DNA of 64,000 nt from Siphonodentalium dalli. Its lineage: Eukaryota > Mollusca > Scaphopoda > Gadilida > Siphonodentaliidae. The stretch lies in the NCBI GenBank assembly GCA_032622095.1, contig CP136067.1:193714052-193778051 (forward strand), given 5' to 3'. This document shows positions 62,501 through 64,000 of the stretch, piece after piece. A program made the translations under genes and the position numbers. Each line of letters begins with the position of its first letter. Positions within the stretch are counted from its first letter, which is position 1. Below the pieces are notes generated by a model, which saw only the letters and a list, made by a program, of their open reading frames with translations, searched no databases and was not told the DNA's origin.

Positions 62501-64000
62501 AGGCCAAAAAAAAAAAAGTTTTGGTTCTCAGGCAGCGCCGCATTGAATAAAAAGGGCCGCATTAGGCCTTTTTATTGCAATGCCCGATGTTACGACAAAA
62601 AAACTTCCGAAAAAAAAAAATTGAAAAAAAAAAAAAAAAAAAAAAATTTTTTTGGGGATTTAATCAACATGTCCATAGCAGATATGTGTTGAATATTAGT
62701 GTGCATTGAGCTCTAACATGTAATGTGTTAAAAAGTGACTTGCAGGCTTACAACATAAAGTAGATGACTACAATTAAGAAAATGATTAGCTGATCCTCAT
62801 GCTCTTCTTACAATTAGTCATTGTGAACAACTTACACTAATTGTAACTTTATACAATTGAAAGGCACAGGACTAAATTCAGGATCACATATTAGAATGGG
62901 GAGTTATCAGTTTTTAGACAACAATAACAGTAGTTAATGTCAGGGGCATTATATATTGTTAGGTAATCCCAGTCATACACTGGTAGTACAATGTCATTTT
63001 TATATAAGACTAAATGAGTTTATATGCATAACAGTTCCCTCTACCTTTCTGGTTATTACTAGACAGAGGAAGGTATCTTTGTCCATGCTTACTATGCGCA
63101 GAAAAAAATAAAAAATAAAAATAAAACCCTCCCTCCCTCATTGATTTGAAAAAAAAATTGCCCGAGAACCAAAACACTTTTTTTTTTTGGCCTAATATAA
63201 CATTACAACAACAAGAGTTCACCTAGCTTGTATGTTGCAGTGTAAATAAGTTAATAGTCCGTGAAAATGTTCCCATGATCATTGAAACGTACTTGAATAG
63301 TGCTTAAAGCCACATGGCGATTTCCTCTGAAAAATACACCTAATAAAGTTCGCTTTTGACCTTTTCCCGGTATCGATATTGGTTGATAAATACCTGAATT
63401 ACATTCCTGCAACCATTATATCTCCCAGAAAGACGCACTGATGCAGACTGATGTCATAAAAAATATTACTTCGAACACGATTGTCAGACCCCTGAGCAGC
63501 TTGCTATGCCATTTGTATTCTTTGAAGTTCCGGATTCGGGGACGGAAAAATATATTGTGTTATTTTAACTGGAAAGTATTTTAACTTCACGCACTGTTTT
63601 CTCTTCATTTTAATGATCATAATTATGTAGAACCACAAAAGTTGCAGAATAGTGACTGCTCTAGGTTTTCTTTTCATGGTCTGCAGGTGCAATTTTTATG
63701 CAGCCGCTGATTCAAAAAAATTAACCAACACAAACGAAACGATCTAAAGTTTACCAAACATTGTAAGAAACCAAACAATTTTTTCAGCACTATATCAACG
63801 TGTTCGTTCTGAAATGTTCCGTGTAGTTATATGTTTTGAAGAACCCTCTGAATGCTCTGAGAATTTGGTATGAAGAATGTTTCTGGGTATGTTTCCTTGT
63901 TAAATAATATTATCCCACCTCTCATGTAACTCAAACTACTCTTCCCAGGAGTCATTCAGAAGAAGCCCCAGTACTGATCCAGATATTGAAGAGTTGGAGA
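12354..64000 (+). CDS. CDK5RAP2: Centrosomin / CDK5RAP2 / myomegalin-like gene (partial, 5' and 3' ends missing)
   Basis: Spliced gene reconstructed by reading AG/GT borders and joining phases; exons are listed separately. The joined frame is open for about 675 codons. Seen: residues about 32-80 carry the CM1 motif (SPVRARTMKEYDQ, then KKENFSLKLRIYFLEDRMQQ), followed by NIELSVEVESLKKEL, the order found in the family. Everything after that is charged, low-glycine coiled coil with recurring KDKD/KEK-type units. Known for the family: CM1 binds and activates the gamma-tubulin ring complex at the centrosome and other microtubule-organising centres. Vertebrates have two paralogues (CDK5RAP2 and PDE4DIP); invertebrates usually have one, so the symbol is an orthology-group label. 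The frame enters at 12354 with one base completing an upstream codon, so at least one 5' exon is missing. The last exon runs off at 64000. The C-terminal CM2 region is not in the window. Confidence 0.9.
12474..12822. mobile_element. CAAGCCTTG MITE, left and middle part
   Basis: Begins near CCAAGCCTGTAAATACATGT, contains the left hairpin (AGAATGAGATTCCCAGAAGG to CACCCTCTGGGAACCTCATT) and the interior shared with 49801 and 57722. It breaks off after AGATTGAGGTCCCCAG at the start of the right hairpin. It sits 52 nt after the donor of the exon ending at 12421. Confidence 0.78.
13409..13799. mobile_element. piggyBac-type MITE, TTAA/CCCTTTACCC
   Basis: TTAACCCTTTACCCAACAAA and its inverted end TGTTGGGTAAAGGGTTAA bound the element; TTAA sites with CCC ends are the piggyBac signature. 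Inside are two perfect hairpins, each built from CAATGCATTCTCTTATATAT and its complement around GCGAGTCGACC. A near-identical copy lies at 22613-23011. Confidence 0.88.
14291..14358 (+). CDS. CDK5RAP2: CDK5RAP2-like exon, first half of CM1
   Basis: Acceptor ttcatttcag, donor gtgagt, 68 nt. It joins the previous exon in phase and ends in phase 0. The translation ends MSPVRARTMKEYDQ, the start of the CM1 (Cnn_1N) motif that in homologues reads S-P-x-R-x-x-T-x-K/R-x-[FY]-x-x. Loss of this segment abolishes gamma-tubulin complex binding in studied family members (established knowledge). Confidence 0.93.
14407..14507. mobile_element. Short TTAA-flanked MITE
   Basis: TTAAAACCCTTTCTTTACTG at left and AATGAAAGGGTTAA at right. 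Inside is GACTTATTATTTGAACATCC, shared with the longer relative at 17494. It starts 48 nt past the CM1 exon donor. Confidence 0.75.
15632..15736 (+). CDS. CDK5RAP2: CDK5RAP2-like exon, CM1 core
   Basis: Acceptor tgattttgcag, donor gtgagt, 105 nt, 35 codons, phase 0 to 0. It contains the diagnostic CM1 core KKENFSLKLRIYFLEDRMQQ followed by KFGGNDVFKT. This is the strongest family identification in the window. A TTAA-type MITE begins only 10 nt past the donor. Confidence 0.96.
15747..16010. mobile_element. TTAA-type MITE adjoining the CM1 donor
   Basis: Starts (TTAT)CCCTTTCATGATGGGAGCT and ends CCAGTCATGGAAGGGTTAA. Contains two hairpins of the CATTCTCTTATATATGC type separated by TACAAGGTCAAGGTAAATAT. 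The left end is 10 nt past the donor of the exon ending 15736. Confidence 0.83.
16440..16670. mobile_element. TTAA-type MITE
   Basis: TTAACCCTTTCATGGAGGGA to CAGTCATGGAAGGGTTAA with the GCTGCGCTGGTGCAGCATTA palindrome after the left end. Same family as 15747, 41241 and 59030. Confidence 0.85.
16855..16931 (+). CDS. CDK5RAP2: CDK5RAP2-like exon, end of CM1 region and coiled-coil start
   Basis: Acceptor ttttttattttcag, donor gtaagt, 77 nt, enters phase 0 and leaves two bases of a codon. It reads NIELSVEVESLKKELADKQ and on, matching the conserved N-I-E-L-x-V-E-V-E-S-L-K-x-E-L block that follows CM1 in vertebrate CDK5RAP2 and myomegalin. Confidence 0.94.
17351..17474 (+). CDS. CDK5RAP2: CDK5RAP2-like coiled-coil exon
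   Basis: Acceptor tttgttcacag, donor gtgaga, 124 nt. The first base completes a serine codon from the previous exon; it ends in phase 0. Reads NAIENLTSNHQQEIGKLREE and on to NFKKVSE. Heptad-rich and charged. A TTAA-flanked MITE begins 19 nt downstream of the exon end. Confidence 0.9.
17494..17822. mobile_element. TTAA-type MITE (CCCTTTCTTT family)
   Basis: TTAACCCTTTCTTTTCTAAA at left and GTGAAGACAAGGTTAA at right. Both halves carry matching inverted blocks (CAGTTATAAAAGTATGCATT against ATATGTACTTTTATAACTGG). Starts 19 nt past the exon ending at 17474. Related fragments: 22324-22582 and 34330-34487. Confidence 0.8.
18249..18383 (+). CDS. CDK5RAP2: CDK5RAP2-like coiled-coil exon
   Basis: 135 nt, 45 codons, phase 0 to 0: DLEDKKKELDYALGKSMDLE and on to AESAGKIM. 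The acceptor (caattgttgaag) has a weak pyrimidine tract and the donor is atg/gtattt, so the borders are less sure than the coding content. Both preserve the frame with the neighbours. Three 39-bp tandem repeats begin just past the donor. Confidence 0.78.
18409..18530. repeat. 39-bp tandem repeat, three copies
   Basis: GTATTAATCACCCTTGAAAC through ACAATATTCTATATATA recurs with period 39, starting about 26 nt past the donor at 18384. Confidence 0.9.
18530..18905. mobile_element. TTAA-flanked MITE (AGACATATTATGG family)
   Basis: Begins TTAAAGACATATTATGGACT and ends CACTCCACTTTAA. Contains TCTCGATTTGGGACGCAACT and ATAAGAATGACGGTGTGTGT. Intact family member used to define the nested copy at 9371. 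Confidence 0.82.
19244..19275 (+). CDS. CDK5RAP2: CDK5RAP2-like short exon (32 nt)
   Basis: Acceptor tttattttccag, donor gtgagt. Reads DSNKGLQEKQ plus two bases. Although short, it supplies exactly the phase needed between the exon ending at 18383 (phase 0) and the one starting at 20254, which needs two incoming bases. That makes a chance match unlikely. Confidence 0.8.
19964..20218. mobile_element. CAAGCCTTG MITE, short intact form, 8-bp TSD
   Basis: Ends CAAGCCTTGAAATAG and CTATTTCAAGGCTTG are flanked by identical ATCTCAAC at 19956-19963 and 20219-20226. Inside, each terminus is itself a hairpin (AGAATGAGGTCCCCAGAGGG with its complement), so the element folds into two side-by-side stems or one long one. 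The 8-bp duplication suggests hAT-type integration. Confidence 0.9.
20254..20410 (+). CDS. CDK5RAP2: CDK5RAP2-like coiled-coil exon
   Basis: 157 nt. Acceptor cttgttttttaaag, donor gtatgg. The first base completes a lysine codon, then LIDQLDHAVQNKDKFIKELQ and on to KKDVTRKERDLE. Strong coiled coil, ends in phase 0. An 8-bp-TSD MITE ends 35 nt upstream, so the insertion lies close to where the branch point is expected. Confidence 0.92.
22097..22582. mobile_element. Chimeric TTAA-type MITE from two families
   Basis: The left part (TTAACTCTTTCATGTCTGGA with CATTCTCTTATATATGC hairpins) matches the 59030 family. From about 22330 the sequence switches to the 17494 family (CTCAGTTATAAAGGTACACC, TATTCATTAGGAGGGATGTT) and ends with AGAAAAGATTAA. 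Probably a nested or recombinant insertion. Confidence 0.65.
22613..23011. mobile_element. piggyBac-type MITE, second near-identical copy
   Basis: Same ends, same two hairpins and same interior (AAGCTTCAACAGCCTAAAAT, TATGGATATCATTGGAACCG) as 13409-13799, with only a few changes. This suggests both moved recently. Confidence 0.9.
23175..23240 (+). CDS. CDK5RAP2: CDK5RAP2-like exon (22 codons), duplicated downstream
   Basis: Acceptor ttgcatgtag, donor gtgtgt, 66 nt, phase 0 to 0: AFACGMNSEITNQSILMSNQ and LQ. The content is less typical of coiled coil and the acceptor tract is weak. A diverged copy of its 3' half plus donor lies at 23689-23732, which suggests that this was a functional exon. 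Confidence 0.62.
23262..23402. mobile_element. Fragment of a TTAA-type MITE
   Basis: Holds CCATAGGGAGCCTCACATAT, a second half-hairpin and ATGCTGCACCAGCGCAGCTC. The outer left end is missing. Begins 22 nt after the duplicated exon ending 23240. Confidence 0.7.
23689..23732 (+). pseudogene. Diverged tandem copy of the 23175 exon
   Basis: The stretch CACCAGTCAGTTCTGATATC and the following bases through donor caggtgtgtatttat align with the exon at 23175-23240, including intron bases past the donor. Taken after the AAG at 23686-23688 it reads NDIIHQSVLISWRLQ in phase 0, still open. The acceptor has almost no pyrimidine tract. It is either a decayed duplicate exon or a rarely used alternative exon. 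Confidence 0.5.
24024..24950. other. Intron stretch with unassigned coding-like region
   Basis: About 24571-24905 is less AT-rich than its surroundings and has two overlapping + strand frames of over 90 codons (from 24620 and 24645). A short frame just before it reads KLKQEVIGTDIARSYAFEAG then stops. I recognise no domain. It might be a worn transposon or processed-gene fragment. Confidence 0.3.
25310..25438 (+). pseudogene. PIF1/Helitron-type helicase C-terminal remnant
   Basis: The frame through 25325 reads ISLCFSYGQLFVGCSRVGSP followed by QNLF. This matches the H-G-Q-L-x-V-x-x-S-R-V-x-S-P-x-x-L signature (motif VI region) of PIF1-family helicases, including those of Helitrons. One base out of frame, the sequence continues LHAAEGKTINVVYK then stop, the usual end of such proteins, so a 1-nt frameshift lies near 25370. 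Upstream helicase motifs are not visible. A decayed transposon fragment. Confidence 0.68.
25680..25826. repeat. Long hairpin, about 68-bp arms
   Basis: AAGAAATAAATACACGGTGT pairs with its complement ending at 25826. The arms continue through GTATGGTCAAGTTGTACCAC and GATTGTAGGAC around a CGACGCGTAGCGGAG centre. Only a few mismatches. Confidence 0.9.
25827..26716. mobile_element. Candidate element with 12-bp inverted ends
   Basis: TTGTAATACGAC at 25827-25838 is mirrored by GTCGTATTACAA at 26705-26716. The left end abuts the hairpin at 25680 and the right end abuts the minisatellite at 26719. Inside is a second TTGTACCACAAAA motif (about 26619). No target duplication was identified, so this call is tentative. 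Confidence 0.45.
26719..27240. repeat. Minisatellite with 31-bp then 43-bp units
   Basis: ATTTAGACTTAGTGTGTTGT starts at 26721, 26752, 26783 and 26814 (31-bp steps). It then steps by 43 bp from 26814 to 26857 and 26900, because AGATCTGTTAAG or AGATCTGATAAG (12 bp) is added to the unit. About 10 of the long units follow. Confidence 0.93.
27637..27696 (+). pseudogene. Decayed copy 1 of the triplicated 28112 exon
   Basis: Follows acceptor ttctttttatag and reads DALDNEKNISHIFPGARKK then a stop. The first residues match DELEDEK of the intact exon at 28112, but the copy diverges after about 20 nt and has no donor before the stop. It shares surrounding intron sequence with the copies at 27871 and 28112. 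Confidence 0.6.
27871..27930 (+). pseudogene. Decayed copy 2 of the triplicated 28112 exon
   Basis: Follows acceptor ctactttctatag and reads DELEDEKIKANDLAEISMQ then a stop. The first 15 codons are nearly identical to the functional exon (DELEDEKTKANDLTE). The 3' half and donor are lost. If the acceptor were used, the transcript would end prematurely. Confidence 0.68.
28112..28207 (+). CDS. CDK5RAP2: CDK5RAP2-like coiled-coil exon (intact member of a triplicated set)
   Basis: Acceptor cttctttctatag, donor gtgcgt, 96 nt, 32 codons, phase 0 to 0: DELEDEKTKANDLTEKLDDL and on to SVTVKDKMIG. It is the third and only complete unit of a tandem triplication with spacing of about 234 and 241 bp. Confidence 0.9.
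28265..28614. mobile_element. TTAA-flanked MITE (AGACATATTATGG family)
   Basis: TTAAAGACATATTATGTACT to CACATCACTTTAA, same interior as 18530. Starts 57 nt past the exon ending 28207. Confidence 0.83.
29093..30144. mobile_element. hAT-type non-autonomous element, 1.05 kb
   Basis: Ends TAGAGGTGCCACGATTA and TTAATCGTGGCACCCCTA are inverted. Flanks gatggtat (29085-29092) and gatggtac (30145-30152) match at 7 of 8. AATCGATTA-like motifs cluster at both ends, as in many hAT subterminal regions. No transposase frame. Confidence 0.88.
30609..30960. repeat. Pearl-like dispersed repeat
   Basis: TACCCTCACTTTTCGAAGTA start, TTGTCCGTCCGTCCATCCGA, then two units with CTCAGCCATGG, ATCTC and AAATTTGGTATGGAG. 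Same class as 11868. Confidence 0.6.
31125..31166 (+). CDS. CDK5RAP2: CDK5RAP2-like short exon (14 codons)
   Basis: Acceptor tttatctttttacag, donor aag/gttaga, 42 nt, phase 0 to 0: KLENILRDKDNFLK. The donor is non-consensus at +3/+4, but the content and phase fit. A pair of oppositely oriented transposon copies begins 84 nt downstream. Confidence 0.75.
31250..31695. mobile_element. TA-flanked element, forward copy of an inverted pair
   Basis: Ends TGTGACCCGCCATATCAAAT and ATTTGATATGGCGGGTCACA, TA on each side. Two subterminal hairpins of the CATTCTCTTATATATGCGAG type. The interior, CCCAGACAAACATGAGCAGA and on, gives the element a direction. Confidence 0.88.
31814..32269. mobile_element. TA-flanked element, reverse copy of an inverted pair
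   Basis: Same ends as 31250-31695, but the interior is its reverse complement (TCTGCTCATGTTTGTCTGGG). The two copies face opposite ways with 118 bp between them. Confidence 0.88.
32528..32564. repeat. Poly-C tract, about 37 bp
   Basis: Uninterrupted C run. Other long C or G homopolymers: 96-120, 621-639, 3799-3814, 46687-46716, 53214-53230, 54481-54495, 55853-55863. Several sit at transposon edges. Confidence 0.95.
32565..33954. other. Intron stretch with one unassigned ORF
   Basis: 32589-33032 is the longest + strand frame in the window (147 codons). It has no domain I recognise, with overlapping frames and no clear codon bias. 33467-33650 is a truncated pearl-like unit (AACTTGGCACAGACATCAAC, CACCATGGGAACCTTTGGAC). 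The rest is AT-rich without visible structure. Confidence 0.4.
33955..34074 (+). CDS. CDK5RAP2: CDK5RAP2-like coiled-coil exon
   Basis: Acceptor ctgacgtctacag, donor gtaaga, 120 nt, 40 codons, phase 0 to 0: DKDGENKELSTKLEEEKNGG and on to QGLMVRVKDRDKE. Typical charged coiled coil with a KDRDKE end, a unit that recurs across this protein. Confidence 0.92.
34560..35275. repeat. Degenerate about 44-bp minisatellite
   Basis: TTTGAAGCATGRYGTCCGAY followed by a TGAATCACCTGACT block recurs about 16 times, diverged at the left and nearly identical around 35020-35240. Confidence 0.88.
35665..36233. repeat. Dispersed repeat bounded by ACGCCCGTTT / CTCTTGTT
   Basis: Starts TTTTATACGCCCGTTTGAAA with TCCGTCCATCC. 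Has three units with GGATGATAACTTTAGATTGA, and ends GGGCGTATTATGCCACGCCC followed by a small hairpin and GTGCTCTTGTT. A shorter copy with the same ends is at 45020-45392. The class is common in mollusc genomes; a helentron-like origin is possible but not shown. Confidence 0.7.
37127..37895. repeat. Pearl-like repeat with CCCCCGA/TCGGGGG ends
   Basis: GTCCCCCGAAAAATTTATTT at left and TTGTCGGGGGACACTGTGG at right. Internal units carry TTTCCGGATGATAACTCAAG, CATATCAAAATACAGGTCAA and AGTTATGGGC. The apparent ORFs are in repeat units. Confidence 0.65.
38322..38662. mobile_element. Diverged copy of the GGGACCAGCC element
   Basis: Shares CCCAGGGAGAAGTGACTTCT, TTTATAAATGGGCTCTTTTG and the end AAACATCTTAGCTGGTCCC with the intact copy at 40440. 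Confidence 0.75.
38790..39290. repeat. Degenerate about 45-bp minisatellite
   Basis: Units of TCTTTCATGTATTTATCAAG plus ATGTATAGAGTGCATAT repeat about ten times with drift in length and sequence. Confidence 0.82.
39746..39838 (+). CDS. CDK5RAP2: CDK5RAP2-like coiled-coil exon
   Basis: Acceptor catttcttttattcag, donor gtgcgg, 93 nt, 31 codons, phase 0 to 0: ILKLKEDLSKSYSDAKKVRD and on to DSRMEKHK. It joins directly and in frame to the exon ending at 34074. Confidence 0.9.
40440..40800. mobile_element. TIR element GGGACCAGCC with 10-bp direct repeats
   Basis: CCGGGACCAGCCTAGAGG and CCTCTAGGCTGGTCCC are inverted ends. TGACTTGTGA flanks both sides (40430-40439 and 40801-40810). A 9-10 bp duplication would fit a Mutator-like mechanism; the superfamily is not certain. 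361 bp, non-coding. Confidence 0.82.
41241..41501. mobile_element. TTAA-type MITE, diverged
   Basis: (ATAA)CCCTTTCATAACGGGAGCT to CCAGTCATGAATGGGTTAA with two decayed hairpins. Same family as 16440. Ends 80 nt upstream of the possible 9-nt micro-exon. Confidence 0.78.
41582..41590 (+). CDS. CDK5RAP2: Possible 9-nt micro-exon (KPK)
   Basis: A very strong acceptor (a run of T then tgtcttcacag) is followed by AAACCTAAG and a donor-like gtgaat. Inclusion adds Lys-Pro-Lys in phase 0 between the exons at 39746 and 44145. Only transcripts can confirm it. It could instead be an isolated acceptor-like site. Confidence 0.35.
41600..44144. other. Intron, mostly unstructured
   Basis: Holds three copies of a 33-bp unit at about 42778-42872 (TAATAATAGTAATTAATATA TCTGTTAT) and the reverse MITE at 43171. 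The remainder is AT-rich sequence in which I see no gene or clear repeat. Confidence 0.6.
43171..43545. mobile_element. TTAA-flanked MITE (AGACATATTATGG family), reverse copy
   Basis: Reverse orientation: TTAAAGCAATGTCAAACACT at left, GTCCATAATATATCTTTAA at right. Interior GTTGCGTCCCGAATCGAGAT matches the others. Confidence 0.83.
44145..44237 (+). CDS. CDK5RAP2: CDK5RAP2-like coiled-coil exon
   Basis: Acceptor ccttactaaccag, donor gtaccg, 93 nt, 31 codons, phase 0 to 0: EAELDNADVQATKNKLDDLT and on to IELKEREIQ. Regular heptads with many E/K/D residues. Confidence 0.92.
44238..47200. other. Intron with dispersed repeats
   Basis: A long inverted block frames the repeat at 45020-45392: CCCTCACAATATGAGAGATA near 44418 matches, inverted, TATCTCTCATATTGTGAGGG near 45408. 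So that repeat sits inside a larger, about 1-kb inverted structure. Around 46070-46240 a TTGGAAATCATGGTAGACAT unit repeats. Poly-C lies at 46687-46716. Confidence 0.6.
47201..47305 (+). CDS. CDK5RAP2: CDK5RAP2-like coiled-coil exon
   Basis: Acceptor ttttcttttacttttgaag, donor gtaagt, 105 nt, 35 codons, phase 0 to 0: NLMKGVNKQQDELFNFKGLL and on to VQSEFAVT. Confidence 0.9.
47362..47735. repeat. Pearl-like repeat (TTTTAGCTCATGGAG start)
   Basis: TTTTAGCTCATGGAGACAAG, then CATCATCCGTCTGTCCATCA and two units with CTCAGCCCAAAATACAGATC and GGAGTTATGGCCCTT. Starts 57 nt past the exon ending 47305. Confidence 0.65.
48086..48160 (+). CDS. CDK5RAP2: CDK5RAP2-like coiled-coil exon
   Basis: Acceptor ttgctttatatag, donor gtaata, 75 nt, 25 codons, phase 0 to 0: DLQKQLQKERGLAGQKQEGQ AQHYQ. 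It is followed by the largest intron in the window (about 10 kb). Confidence 0.9.
48408..48475. mobile_element. Left-end fragment of the CAAGCCTTG MITE
   Basis: Carries CAAGCCTTAAAATAGTGTGT through GAGGTCCCCAGAGGGTGAAT and then diverges within the first hairpin. Confidence 0.75.
48785..49463. repeat. 25-bp minisatellite, about 27 copies
   Basis: GAACTTGAACATTAAAACAG plus TTCGT, period 25, with variants (TTCGGGAATTTG, TTTGTGAAC) in interspersed order. The array is bounded by inverted sequence: TTTCGTTGGATATT at 48769 and AATATCCAACGAAA at 49496. Confidence 0.94.
49801..50165. mobile_element. CAAGCCTTG MITE, full-length, 8-bp TSD
   Basis: 365 bp between identical AGTACAGA at 49793-49800 and 50166-50173. 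It has a hairpin at each end and an inverted copy of the interior seen at 12601-12822 (GGTCTCCCATAGCAGTTGAG). Terminal bases have drifted (aaagccttg, ggtttg). Confidence 0.87.
50456..50644 (+). CDS. Acidic ORF near left end of candidate transposon
   Basis: 62 codons from ATG: MASAHSISVSESDSNHENDD and on, through GLRLNIGPFYTNQPTK to a stop (an upstream in-frame ATG at 50393 would add 21). The composition is biased, with Ser/Asp/Glu-rich sequence followed by a short aromatic-proline motif, unlike random AT-rich frames here. I do not recognise the family. It might be a first exon of a transposon-encoded protein. Confidence 0.35.
   Translation: MASAHSISVSESDSNHENDDELRVAEDTSSMADTEDAFDGLRLNIGPFYTNQPTKIAEDSET
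52391..52473. repeat. Near-perfect hairpin, about 34-bp arms
   Basis: ATTGCGGATGAAGATGGATA and following CTAAAATCAAG pair with CTTGATTTTAGAATTATCCA and following CATCTTCATCCGCAAT around a loop of about 12 nt. Confidence 0.92.
52717..52910. repeat. Pearl-like repeat fragment
   Basis: CCCCCTTTTAAAAAAAGAGG palindromic lead-in, GTCTGTCCATCCGTCTG, then CTCAATGAAATTTGGTATAC and a Met-rich chance frame. Same class as 4857 and 11868. Confidence 0.6.
53498..54145. repeat. About 345-bp tandem duplication containing a palindrome
   Basis: GAGAAAGATAATCAACATAA (53500) and GAGAAAGATAATCATCATAA (53845) start matching copies. Each contains GGTTTGATATTAG, CCTCATATC, ATCAGCCTGACATCGAAGG and a closing inverted AATCAGGCCTATA..TCAAACCAACC. 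Confidence 0.82.
54613..54782. repeat. Short foldback element
   Basis: CCACAGGGGCTTGTTAAGAA and AACAAGTAAAA at left are mirrored by TTTTACTTGTTTTCTTTACA and ACAAGCCCCTGTGA at right, with about 110 bp between. Confidence 0.8.
57163..57480 (-). pseudogene. Coding-like stretches near right end of candidate transposon
   Basis: On the reverse strand an ATG at 57480 right after the GACGTCA block opens 47 codons (MAERNFFSDDGIRRKHVHVF and on). After its stop, a second frame within 57327-57163 reads ELCLDYTLDAVLRIFDEYCE and on. A third frame continues downstream (57121-56909, with TTMAIWEVNHLFSMFFSAGY). The three blocks need frame shifts or introns to join. Function unknown. Confidence 0.3.
57722..58106. 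mobile_element. CAAGCCTTG MITE, full-length, 8-bp TSD
   Basis: 385 bp; flanks ccggtttg (57714-57721) and ctggtttg (58107-58114) match at 7 of 8. Contains the interior CCTCAACTGCTACCAGAGAC and TGCAAATTAGGGGATATAGA. Its right end lies 54 nt upstream of the exon at 58160. The left hairpin has lost its first stem. Confidence 0.86.
58160..58285 (+). CDS. CDK5RAP2: CDK5RAP2-like coiled-coil exon
   Basis: Acceptor gtttatatttcatag, donor gtgagt, 126 nt, 42 codons, phase 0 to 0: VLLDNAERQRENQDKIINQM and on to LKDKDKLLKNYMDLKPTND. The KDKDKLL unit matches the repeated pattern in neighbouring exons. Part of its 3' end and donor (ATGGATCTCAA...AATGA.GTGAGT) seems echoed at 58333-58370 in the intron. Confidence 0.94.
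58494..58637. mobile_element. Copy of the TA/CAGT foldback MITE, left end lost
   Basis: Starts inside the left arm (GAAATATGGCTTGTTGCC), crosses the loop, and ends with the full right arm GGGCATTACTG plus TA. It sits inside a diverged pearl-like repeat (ATAATTTTGTCCGAGCTTG before it, a GGGGGCATCCTTGGGACAG end after it). Confidence 0.8.
59030..59294. mobile_element. TTAA-type MITE
   Basis: TTAACCCTTTCATGATGGGA to CTCCCGTCATGAACGGGTTA. Two CATTCTCTTATATATGC hairpins and a TGCTGCACCAGCCCAGC segment. Confidence 0.85.
59380..59442 (+). CDS. CDK5RAP2: CDK5RAP2-like coiled-coil exon
   Basis: Acceptor catttatcttttcag, donor gtatga, 63 nt, 21 codons, phase 0 to 0: SEKSVISNLEQQLRGKEKSL Q. Confidence 0.92.
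59735..59916. mobile_element. TTAA-type MITE, left end missing
   Basis: Starts within a hairpin (CCATAGGGAGCCTCGCATAT) and ends CTCCTGTCATGAAAGGGTTAA. Ends 47 nt upstream of the exon at 59964. Confidence 0.75.
59964..60101 (+). CDS. CDK5RAP2: CDK5RAP2-like coiled-coil exon
   Basis: Acceptor tctttactattaacag, donor gtatgt, 138 nt, 46 codons, phase 0 to 0: DTLEEKFRAIEEKADEIHQL and on to LLSAEDAMD. The TTAA end of a 372-bp MITE begins 6 nt past the exon, so the transposon terminus overlaps the donor consensus (gtatgttaa). Confidence 0.95.
60107..60478. mobile_element. TTAA-flanked MITE (AGACATATTATGG family) at a splice donor
   Basis: TTAAAGACATATTATGGACT to TTTCATATCACTTTAA. Its first base is the sixth base of the intron after the exon ending at 60101, so the terminus forms part of the donor context. 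Confidence 0.87.
60700..60876. mobile_element. TTAA-type MITE, right end missing
   Basis: CACTTCCATGACAGGAGCTA, CCCTGTGCCAATGCATTCTC and half of the second hairpin (TATATGTGAGGCTCCCTATG), then the similarity stops about 40 nt before the acceptor of the exon at 60919. Confidence 0.7.
60919..61002 (+). CDS. CDK5RAP2: CDK5RAP2-like coiled-coil exon
   Basis: Acceptor aatttttattcag, donor gtatgt, 84 nt, 28 codons, phase 0 to 0: NLERSNKEKDQSLKQLTASL KAIQEAKE. Confidence 0.93.
61896..61991 (+). CDS. CDK5RAP2: CDK5RAP2-like coiled-coil exon with repeated 3' end
   Basis: Acceptor gttcttctgcacag, donor ctcgag/gtaagt, 96 nt, 32 codons, phase 0 to 0: EAIGGQNRMLEEKDGIIRRL and on to VKSKDKFLE. Its last 24 nt and donor form the first unit of a 73-bp tandem repeat with three further copies in the intron. 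Confidence 0.93.
61968..62260 (+). repeat. 73-bp tandem repeat (4 copies) carrying exon tail plus splice donor
   Basis: Copies of AAGTCGAAGGATAAATTCCT and the following GAG/gtaag donor begin at 61968, 62041, 62114 and 62187, an exact 73-bp period. Copy 1 is the real exon end; copies 2-4 lie in the intron. Reading through from the first donor reaches a stop within copy 2. Confidence 0.93.
62262..63948. other. Intron with an inverted pair of poly-A/T-edged segments
   Basis: AAGGCCAAAAAAAAAAAGTTT TGGTTCTC near 62502 is mirrored near 63164-63192 by GAGAACCAAAACACTTTTTT and TTTGGCC. Together they bound a ~690-bp segment that may be a decayed element. A poly-A run lies at 62617-62645. No exon seen until 63949. 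Confidence 0.5.
63949..64000 (+). CDS. CDK5RAP2: CDK5RAP2-like exon, cut by the window edge
   Basis: Acceptor aaactactcttcccag, phase 0, open to the last base: ESFRRSPSTDPDIEELE. The serine/proline-rich start marks a break in the coiled coil. The exon and gene continue beyond 64000. Confidence 0.85.
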
